A stretch of DNA of 10,539 bases. Origin: Flavobacterium psychrophilum (lineage in GTDB: Bacteria; Bacteroidota; Bacteroidia; Flavobacteriales; Flavobacteriaceae). Positions 1 to 6,435 of this stretch are shown here, piece by piece (position 1 is the first letter of the stretch; every line of letters starts with the position of its first letter). The stretch covers positions 1-10,539 of the forward strand of contig CAMDGJ010000088.1 of NCBI GenBank assembly GCA_945897545.1. The letters run 5' to 3'. A program made the translations under genes and the position numbers. Below the pieces are notes generated by a model. It was not told the DNA's origin. It was given only the letters and a program-made list of their open reading frames with translations, and made no database searches.

Positions 1-2253
1 AAACTCCTTTACCCACATAAAGAAAGAAGGTATTAGAAAATCAGGTAAGATTTCAGTAAGCTGATTACGGATAACCTTTACATCTTCGTCAAATTCCTTT
101 GATTGTAAATAGGCAACCAATCTTGGTTCTTCTTGAAGATGATTACTTACTAAAACTGTGGCTCTTTTAATATTTGGAAGTTTACCAAGTGCTGCTTCAA
201 TTTCCCCTAATTCTATACGATGACCTCGAATTTTAACTTGGTCGTCTTTTCTTCCCATGTATTCGATGTTTCCATTAGGTAGCCATCTGGCAAGGTCTCC
301 AGTTAAATACATACGTTCTACTTCCTCAAATGGGTTTGCTACAAACTTAGTACAAGTCAATTCGGGTTTGTGAAGATACCCACGAGCTAGTCCTAAGCCT
401 GAAACACATAACTCTCCAACAACTCCAATAGGTTGAAGTTTTTCAAAGTCATTTACAATATAAGCAGATAATGTTGGTATGCATTTTCCAATGTTGGAAA
501 TATTACTTTGAATATCAGATTCTGTAATTTCTTTATATGTAACGTGTACAGTAGTCTCTGTGATACCATACATATTAATAAATTTAATATTTGGAAATTG
601 GTAAAACCATTTTTCTAAACATTTTGGATAAAGAGCTTCTCCTCCAAAAATAATATAACGTAACTTAAGATTTATATCTTTGTTATTTACATTACTCATA
701 AGATTTATAAAGGAAGATGGAGTTTGATTTAGAACAGTAATTCCTTCTTCAACAATCAATGTTATAAATTCAAATGGATCTTTAGCAATCAATTCAGATA
801 CTACGATTAATTTACCACCAAAGAGTAAAGCTCCGAAAATCTCCCATATCGAAAAATCAAAACAAAATGAATGAAAAAGCGACCAAACATCATTTTCATT
901 AAAATCAAAAAGTTGTGATTTATTATAAAATAAACGAACAACATTTCTATGCTCAATCATTACACCTTTAGGGTTTCCGGTAGTTCCAGAAGTATAAATT
1001 ATATAGCAAAGACTACTTGGATTTAAAGAAACGTTTTTTGGCAGTTTTGAAGAAAACACTTCGTTGTTGCGAAAGAAATCATCAAATAAGTTGCTATCTA
1101 ATGTAACTTTACATTTACTATCATTTTGAATGTAGCTTATCCTTTGCTCTGGATATTCAGGATCTATTGGGACATAGGCCGCTCCTGACTTTAGAACACC
1201 CATAATACAAACTATTAGCATTTCACTTCGCCCAAGCATTATTCCCACTAAATCGCCAACAATGACATTGTGTTTGTTAATTAAATAGTTAGCAAGTTGA
1301 TTTGATAATAGATCAAGTTCACTGTAGGTAAGTTTTTGATCATTGAAGACAACAGCTATTCCGTTTGGTGTCCTGTTGACTTGCTCCAAGAATAAATCTA
1401 CGATTGTCTTATTTTTTGGATATTCTATCTCTGGCTTGTTAAAAACGTTTAATATGGTATTGCGTTCTTGATCCGAGAGATAATTTATTTCTTCAACATT
1501 ATTTGTGGGGTTTGCGATTAGAGAAGAAAGCAGCGTTTTATAATGTATCATCAAGCTTTCAATCATATCACGCTCATATACATTTGTATTGTAAACAATG
1601 TCAAAGTACAAAATATCTTCAATTTCGTGAAAGGATATTTCCATATCTAATTTTGATACCTTTTCACCAAGATCTATTATAGTATCAGAGGTTTTGAATG
1701 CACTATTAAAACGATCAGATTTATTAAAAGTAACCATAATATCAAAAATAGAATTACGCCCTTTTTCGGTTATAATATCCAAATCGGTTACTAATTGATC
1801 AATAGAATAGGGTTGGTTCTTATAATCCAGCAATTGAGATTTCTTAATTGTATGATAAAAACTATTAAAGCTTTCAAAAGGTTCTAATTCTGCACGAAAT
1901 AGCACAGTGTTTTCAAAAAGATCATTTGGATTCACTAAATCCAAATCGCTTTGTTCTATTATGCTAGTTCCAAGAATTATATCTCTTTGTGAAGTATATC
2001 TGTAAAATAAAATATTCCAAGTTGCCAAAAGACATGCAAATAATCCTGCTTCTTCATTCAAAACAAAATTATGCAATATTTCAGTCTCTGCTTTCGAAAA
2101 AGAAGTTTGAAAAGCGTGACCATTATTTGATTTCACATTTGGACGCAACTTTGTACTAGGAAGATTTAAAGTAGGAAGCTCTCCTGATAATTTTTTGATC
2201 CAATAATTTTTATATTCAGGTTTAAATTCGTAATTCTCATTTTGGTTTGCCAT
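1..2253 (-). CDS. NRPS with half condensation domain and Thr-type adenylation domain (3' end outside window)
   Basis: I translated 751 codons directly; the gene continues past position 1. The ATG at 2251-2253 is fixed by an in-frame TAA two codons upstream. Residues 13-260 are only the C-terminal lobe of a condensation domain: they start at the YWIKKLSG linker and keep C5-like (LFENTVLFR, 112-120), C6-like and C7-like motifs. C1, C2 and the catalytic HHxxxDG are absent. An adenylation domain follows from about 283: A1 LTYSEL, A2 LKSGAAYVPID, A3 YTSGTTGNPKG, A4 FDFSIW, A5 YGITETTVH, A6 ARGYL, A7 TGDL, A8 GRKDDQVKIRGHRIELGE, A9 LPDFLIP. The nine visible specificity residues (D466, F467, W470, N509, I535, G537, M561, V569, H570) read DFWNIGMVH, the classic threonine code. 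Family knowledge: the domain adenylates Thr and loads it on a carrier domain, expected beyond the window edge. The missing C lobe makes normal peptide bond formation by this module doubtful. Confidence 0.95.
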   Translation of the reverse strand, partial: MANQNENYEFKPEYKNYWIKKLSGELPTLNLPSTKLRPNVKSNNGHAFQTSFSKAETEILHNFVLNEEAGLFACLLATWNILFYRYTSQRDIILGTSIIEQSDLDLVNPNDLFENTVLFRAELEPFESFNSFYHTIKKSQLLDYKNQPYSIDQLVTDLDIITEKGRNSIFDIMVTFNKSDRFNSAFKTSDTIIDLGEKVSKLDMEISFHEIEDILYFDIVYNTNVYERDMIESLMIHYKTLLSSLIANPTNNVEEINYLSDQERNTILNVFNKPEIEYPKNKTIVDLFLEQVNRTPNGIAVVFNDQKLTYSELDLLSNQLANYLINKHNVIVGDLVGIMLGRSEMLIVCIMGVLKSGAAYVPIDPEYPEQRISYIQNDSKCKVTLDSNLFDDFFRNNEVFSSKLPKNVSLNPSSLCYIIYTSGTTGNPKGVMIEHRNVVRLFYNKSQLFDFNENDVWSLFHSFCFDFSIWEIFGALLFGGKLIVVSELIAKDPFEFITLIVEEGITVLNQTPSSFINLMSNVNNKDINLKLRYIIFGGEALYPKCLEKWFYQFPNIKFINMYGITETTVHVTYKEITESDIQSNISNIGKCIPTLSAYIVNDFEKLQPIGVVGELCVSGLGLARGYLHKPELTCTKFVANPFEEVERMYLTGDLARWLPNGNIEYMGRKDDQVKIRGHRIELGEIEAALGKLPNIKRATVLVSNHLQEEPRLVAYLQSKEFDEDVKVIRNQLTEILPDFLIPSFFMWVKEF

Positions 2254-2305
2254 ACTTTATTTGTTATTTGATTAAATTCAACATTGTATAATCAGATATG
2301 ATTAT

Positions 2306-2313
2306 CAAAATTA
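2306..2313 (-). promoter_or_regulatory. Candidate Bacteroidota-type -7 box (TAATTTTG)
   Basis: The minus strand reads TAATTTTG, matching the TAnnTTTG -7 element of flavobacterial sigma factor promoters, about 52 bp before the ATG of the Thr-type NRPS. No TTG or TTTG -33 element lies at the usual 17-23 bp spacing; the nearest TTTG is about 27 bp upstream. In AT-rich DNA this could be chance, so it is only a candidate. Confidence 0.25.
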
Positions 2314-2505
2314 TATGATAAATTTATTGAAAAAGTTTTTCAAATGTTTTTAGTTCAGTTGTTTAGCTTTTTTAATCGTTGAAATGCGTATTTTTATACT
2401 GTAGTGGAACGTTTTTTCCAAAAATCGATATGATTTATTGACTTCATTTATACTTTGGGGTAATTCGTTTTTTGATTATAATTTTTTGTCTGTTCGAGGT
2501 TAAAT

Positions 2506-2540
2506 AAAAAAAAACAATAGGTAATGACTTTTAATTACCC
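2506..2540 (-). terminator. Candidate rho-independent terminator
   Basis: On the minus strand GGTAAT and ATTACC form a 6-bp stem around an 8-nt loop (2520-2539), followed after a short TATTG by nine consecutive T (2506-2514). It lies about 330 bp downstream of the phosphopantetheinyl transferase stop and upstream of the next NRPS, where a transcript end would be expected. The stem is short and AT-containing and the T tract is offset by five bases, so strength is uncertain. Confidence 0.45.
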
Positions 2541-2869
2541 GTTAGCTGATGGATTCAATTTGATGCTAATATTTGGAATTCCATCTAACTGGTTTAGTTA
2601 TGAATTCAATTGCAACTGCTAAAAGTGGGGCTGGATAAATCTTCCATTTTTTGCCTTAGGGTTGCCGAAGATTAATCAGCACGTTTAATGAAATAATAGA
2701 GATCAGATTATTTTTGCAGTAAAGCAGTAAAATAGTGGTGTTAATTAAGTCAAAATTATTGAGAGTCGTTCCATTTCTATTTACGATTTTTTCGTCGCAG
2801 CTATCTTAATGTTTGATTTTAAAAATGATTTTTCATGTGGATGCTGTTAGAATCGTTTTCCTACGTAAA

Positions 2870-3673
2870 TTAGTTGTCCTTTAATTGCGTTATCTCTCTA
2901 AGCTCTTTTACTGTTTTAGGTAAAGTACGAATTGATAGATTTTTTGATATTGTTGGTAAACTTTCAAAAACTATTGCACCTAAATAGCCTTCTGCCAAAT
3001 CAAAACCATATACTTGCCAGTTTTCGTTAGTTTTAAGTAGTGCCGGATCAATACTATATTGGCCATTTAAGCAGGGAATATTCTTAAAATCTTCATCGAT
3101 ACCTTTTCCTAAGGCCTTTACAAAGGCTTCTTTTCGAGTCCAAGAGGAGTAAAAAGCGTATTCTTGATTTTCTGCATTTTGAATTGTCAAAACTTCATTA
3201 TCGTTAAAAATATCTGGAAGAAGAGGTGTAAAATCAAAATCTTCAGAAACATGTTCAATATCTATTCCAACCATATTACGCGAAATTGCAATCACCGCAA
3301 AATCCACAGAATGTGAAACATTAAAATGTATCCAAGGGTGAGAAGCTAGAAATGGTTTTTTATTGAAATGATAATCCAGGTTAATAGTTGTAACATCTAA
3401 TTTAGTATGCGCTGCTAAAACAAATTTCAAAATCGCCCTGCAAATAATAAATTGGTTTCGATCCTTTTCTTTATAGTACCGCTCAGCTCTCTTACTTTCT
3501 TCGAGATTGAGAAAATGGATTAAATCTTTTGTTAAATCATTATACTCGGGTAAGTAGAGTGTATAAATTATTACATCATCAGTACTTAAAGCATATCCTT
3601 TAGTATTTGATGATTTGTGGTCATCACTATTTATATATGAAATAAAGAGATTAGGTTGCAGCATATTTTTCAT
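2870..3673 (-). CDS. Sfp-type 4'-phosphopantetheinyl transferase
   Basis: The 267-aa protein belongs to the Sfp/Gsp/HetI family, which moves 4'-phosphopantetheine from coenzyme A onto the conserved Ser of carrier domains, turning apo NRPS into holo enzyme in the cytoplasm. Visible motifs: FNVSHS (117-122), GIDIE (136-140) with the metal-binding acidic pair D138 and E140, and WTRKEAFVKALGKG (178-191) with E182 and K186. Length fits the family, with about 30 extra N-terminal residues before the usual first strand. An in-frame TAG directly precedes the ATG, so the start is M1 or, less likely, M4. The start lies inside the 3' end of the A-T-TE gene (23-bp overlap in another frame), indicating one transcript and probable translational coupling. 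The likely targets are the T domains encoded here (Ser549 of the 867-aa protein and Ser1013 of the 1330-aa protein). No clear Shine-Dalgarno site is seen. Confidence 0.95.
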   Translation of the reverse strand: MKNMLQPNLFISYINSDDHKSSNTKGYALSTDDVIIYTLYLPEYNDLTKDLIHFLNLEESKRAERYYKEKDRNQFIICRAILKFVLAAHTKLDVTTINLDYHFNKKPFLASHPWIHFNVSHSVDFAVIAISRNMVGIDIEHVSEDFDFTPLLPDIFNDNEVLTIQNAENQEYAFYSSWTRKEAFVKALGKGIDEDFKNIPCLNGQYSIDPALLKTNENWQVYGFDLAEGYLGAIVFESLPTISKNLSIRTLPKTVKELREITQLKDN

Positions 3674-6254
3674 CTAAAATATCTTGAAGCATTCTTGCTA
3701 ATATTTTGTCGTGTGGCGCTATTTTCATATCAAAATCACTAACCGGTATCTCATGCACTAAGACGCCTTTTCGCGCTGCTTTTTTCCATCCCAAGTGTTT
3801 TGGAGCTAATAGATGGGCGGTATTATCTTTTGATCGAAACACATCGACTTTTAAGCTTTGTGGTTTAAGCTGATATTTGTCAAGAATGCGGCGCATCATC
3901 GATGTAGCTTCTGTAAATCGTTCAAGTGCTAATGCATCGAGTTCAGACATTTTGCTGTTATTATCTTTAAAATGTCTTTTTAAAATATACTCTTTTTTTG
4001 CGTTAAATCGCTTCCTAAAAGCCGTCCAACTCGTTAACATTTCTTTTAAAAACAGTAACCTTCTTTGTGTACGATGATAATACCTGATAAGTTTTTTTTG
4101 TTTGTGCGTTTTAAAATAGTACGAAGAATCAGCATAAGAGTCTAGGGCTAATGTTAGGATGACTTCTTTTCCTTGCTCTTGCAATTGCCGAGTCATTTCA
4201 AAAGCAACTATTCCACCAACACAAAATCCCGCTAGGGCATAAGGGCCATCAGGATTTATTTTTGTAATTGCTTGAATATAATGTGCTGCAATATCATTTA
4301 TTGATTCATACCATTTATCAAATCCTTTGGATCCACCGCCCTGAATACCATAAAACGGTTGATCCTCATCTAAATGTTTACTCACATTTGCAAAATACAA
4401 AACATCGAGTGCGCCTCCGTGAACCATAAAAAGTGGTACTTTACTTCCGTTAGATTTTAGCGGAACGATGCAATCTGAATAAATTTCGACGTCCTCATTA
4501 AAAAGTTTTGCAAATTTTGCTACTGTTGAATATTTAATTAATATTGATAAAGGAAAACGTTTACCTGTACGTTTTTCTATTTCAGCTACAACTTTTACAG
4601 CCATAATTGAGGTTCCACCCATTTCAAAAAAGGTATTATAGATTCCAATCTCTTCTATTTGTAAGACTTCACTCCAAACTTTTGCAATTTTTTTTTCAGT
4701 TTCTGTTCTTGGTTTTCTTAGATTAGCTTCTGAATCTTGTCGAACATATTCTGGGGCGGGTAAGTTTTTTTTATCAATTTTTCCATTTGTAGTTAGCGGA
4801 AAATCATCGACCCACATAAAAATAGAAGGAATCATAAAACTTGGAACTATTTTAGAAAGTTCTTCTCGTACATTAGTATGTTTATCATTATCGTCTTTAG
4901 GCTTAAGATAGGCAACAAGACGAGGTTCAGCATTATCAAGTTTACTCAGTATAACGGAAGCTAGTTTTATTTGAGGTATCGTAATTAAAGCAGCTTCAAT
5001 TTCACCTAATTCTATGCGATGTCCATTAATTTTGACTTGCTCATCAATACGACCAAAATATTGAAGATTACCATCCGGCAAAATTTTTCCTAAATCTCCG
5101 GTACGATACATTCTACTATTAGTAACAAACGGATTAGGAAGAAATTTTTCTGAATTTAATTCTTCTCTATTAAAATAGCCTCTCGCGATGCCATTTCCAC
5201 CAATATAAATTTCACCAACTTCACCTTCGGGTATAAGCATTTGATTTTCATCTAAAAGATACATTTGAGTATTTGAAATTAGTTTCCCAATGGCTATACT
5301 TTCGCTAGCTAGTGGTGCATCAAAAGTATTGAATTCATACCAACTACAACCCACGGTTGCTTCGGTAGGGCCGTATTCATTTACAATAATAGCATCAATA
5401 TTTGCAGACCTAAATCGATTAATATGATAATTGTATAATGCCTCCCCTCCAATAACATACTTAGTAGCTAGTTTAGGTTGATTCTCTTTATTAATAATGG
5501 AGATTAAAATACTGATGTGAGATGGAGTTAGATTTATAAAGTCATAAGGAGCATACTTAAAAAAATTAGTATCATCAAAAATTTCTAATCCAGTTCGTGA
5601 GCTTAAAATTAATTTCTTACCAAAAATCAAGGGAAGAAAAATCCCTGATATACTAGCATCAAATGATGAAGAGAGGTGGATGTAACATCCAGAATTGGGT
5701 GAATTTGTATCAATATAATCGCAAACATTAAATAAATAATGCAATAGGTTGCGATGTTCAATCATAACTCCTTTTGGATTTCCTGTACTTCCAGAAGTAT
5801 AAATAATGTAAGCTAGGTCATTTGGTTTCAAAGATATTGTCTTGGGAGCACTTAAAGCATATTTTTCTTTAGAAATGAGGAATTTGTCAAGCGCATGATG
5901 ATCTAATGTAAATTTACAGTTGCAATCATTTTTCAAATAACTGATCCTTTGTTGTGGATATTTAGGATCAATTGGCACGTATGCTGCACCAGATTTAAGG
6001 ATACCCAATATGCTAACAATCAACATTTCACTTCGACTTTGCATAATGCCAACAAAATCTCCCACAATTACACTTTGCTCATTAATTAAATAGTGGGCAA
6101 GTTGATTTGATAGCATATTAAGTTCATTGTAAGTAAGCATTTGCTCTTTGTAAACAACAGCTATTTCATTTGGTGTCATATTAACCTGCTGGACGAAAAG
6201 ATCAACAACGGTATCGGTAAGTGGGTTTTCTATTTTAGATAATGAATTTGCCAT
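3651..6254 (-). CDS. NRPS, A-T-TE, with atypical thioesterase triad
   Basis: This 867-aa single-module synthetase has no condensation domain. The A domain (about 16-500) shows A1 LTYNEL, A2 LKSGAAYVPID, A3 YTSGSTGNPKG, A4 FDASIS, A5 NEYGPTE, A6 GIARGYF, A7 YRTGDL, A8 GRIDEQVKINGHRIELGE and A10 NGKIDKK. My hand-aligned code is D-A-S-N-V-G-E-V-G-K; its last five positions match known Asn codes, but the substrate is unproven. The T domain has FFEMGGTS, with S549 as phosphopantetheine site. The TE domain (about 600-867) has GFCVGG: C678 replaces the nucleophilic Ser. D705 is the triad Asp, but the triad His position aligns with D840 (PVSDFD, against PGNHLS in the 1330-aa protein). An in-frame TAA four codons and a TAA-free leader fix the ATG start. 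It lies 82 bp after the C-A-T-TE gene and overlaps the transferase gene. It could load and release a single amino acid, start a chain, or have a TE that is inactive or changed in function. Confidence 0.95.
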   Translation of the reverse strand: MANSLSKIENPLTDTVVDLFVQQVNMTPNEIAVVYKEQMLTYNELNMLSNQLAHYLINEQSVIVGDFVGIMQSRSEMLIVSILGILKSGAAYVPIDPKYPQQRISYLKNDCNCKFTLDHHALDKFLISKEKYALSAPKTISLKPNDLAYIIYTSGSTGNPKGVMIEHRNLLHYLFNVCDYIDTNSPNSGCYIHLSSSFDASISGIFLPLIFGKKLILSSRTGLEIFDDTNFFKYAPYDFINLTPSHISILISIINKENQPKLATKYVIGGEALYNYHINRFRSANIDAIIVNEYGPTEATVGCSWYEFNTFDAPLASESIAIGKLISNTQMYLLDENQMLIPEGEVGEIYIGGNGIARGYFNREELNSEKFLPNPFVTNSRMYRTGDLGKILPDGNLQYFGRIDEQVKINGHRIELGEIEAALITIPQIKLASVILSKLDNAEPRLVAYLKPKDDNDKHTNVREELSKIVPSFMIPSIFMWVDDFPLTTNGKIDKKNLPAPEYVRQDSEANLRKPRTETEKKIAKVWSEVLQIEEIGIYNTFFEMGGTSIMAVKVVAEIEKRTGKRFPLSILIKYSTVAKFAKLFNEDVEIYSDCIVPLKSNGSKVPLFMVHGGALDVLYFANVSKHLDEDQPFYGIQGGGSKGFDKWYESINDIAAHYIQAITKINPDGPYALAGFCVGGIVAFEMTRQLQEQGKEVILTLALDSYADSSYYFKTHKQKKLIRYYHRTQRRLLFLKEMLTSWTAFRKRFNAKKEYILKRHFKDNNSKMSELDALALERFTEATSMMRRILDKYQLKPQSLKVDVFRSKDNTAHLLAPKHLGWKKAARKGVLVHEIPVSDFDMKIAPHDKILARMLQDILDEKYAAT

Positions 6255-6274
6255 AAGTACTTTGTTTTAAACAC

Positions 6275-6435
6275 TCCATTTTTAATATCAATTGAACTAT
6301 TTTTAACATCCAAAAAATTTATTAAAGGAAGAGAATTTAGATATTTGCGTTTCTTTCATCTAAAATATCCTGAATCATTCTAGCTAAAACTTTATCATTA
6401 GGAGCATCTACAATACTAAGATGATTACCAGGAAC
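6275..6435 (-). repeat. Direct repeat, copy 1: TE 3' end plus spacer
   Basis: This 161-bp segment matches 10379-10539 at 160 of 161 positions by direct comparison, an offset of 4104 bp. It covers the last 32 codons and stop of the C-A-T-TE gene plus 62 bp of the following spacer. The only difference (6340 G, 10444 A) is a silent third-position change in the last Ile codon. The left limit is real (6274 C against 10378 A, then unrelated sequence); the right limit is just the window end, so the repeat is probably longer. The spacer part contains a TCAATTGA palindrome (6288-6295). Confidence 0.97.

Larger units (their letters stand above)
2254..2869. other. Intergenic region, no gene seen
   Basis: This 616-bp stretch separates the phosphopantetheinyl transferase from the downstream Thr-type NRPS. 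It is very AT-rich and stop-rich. I looked in the minus-strand translation next to the NRPS start for the missing N-terminal half of the condensation domain and found no C1, C2 or HHxxxDG-like motif. It contains one plausible intrinsic terminator (2506-2540, minus strand) and a weak promoter-like motif (2306-2313), which would fit the end of one transcript and the start of another. No tRNA, repeat array or insertion-sequence end was recognised. Confidence 0.7.

Noticed and set aside
2254..2540. Possible frameshifted N-terminal half of the condensation domain upstream of the Thr-type NRPS
   Set aside because: Minus-strand translation next to the start is stop-rich and shows no HHxxxDG, RHExLR or C1-like motif, so the missing lobe is not simply out of frame here.
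2751..2758. Second TAATTTTG promoter-like motif on the minus strand
   Set aside because: No -33 element at suitable spacing; it lies upstream of the candidate terminator, about 500 bp from the next start, and is likely chance in AT-rich DNA.
2821..2833. AAAAAT-G-ATTTTT inverted repeat near the transferase stop
   Set aside because: The stem is purely A/T with a 1-nt loop and no following T tract, so it is not a credible terminator.
3877..4077. Short plus-strand open frame inside the A-T-TE gene
   Set aside because: It lies opposite the conserved TE domain, has no recognisable motif, and is explained by the strong minus-strand gene.
6288..6295. TCAATTGA palindrome in the duplicated spacer as an operator
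   Set aside because: It occurs in both spacers only because the whole spacer is duplicated; 8 bp of AT-rich palindrome is too little to support a binding site.
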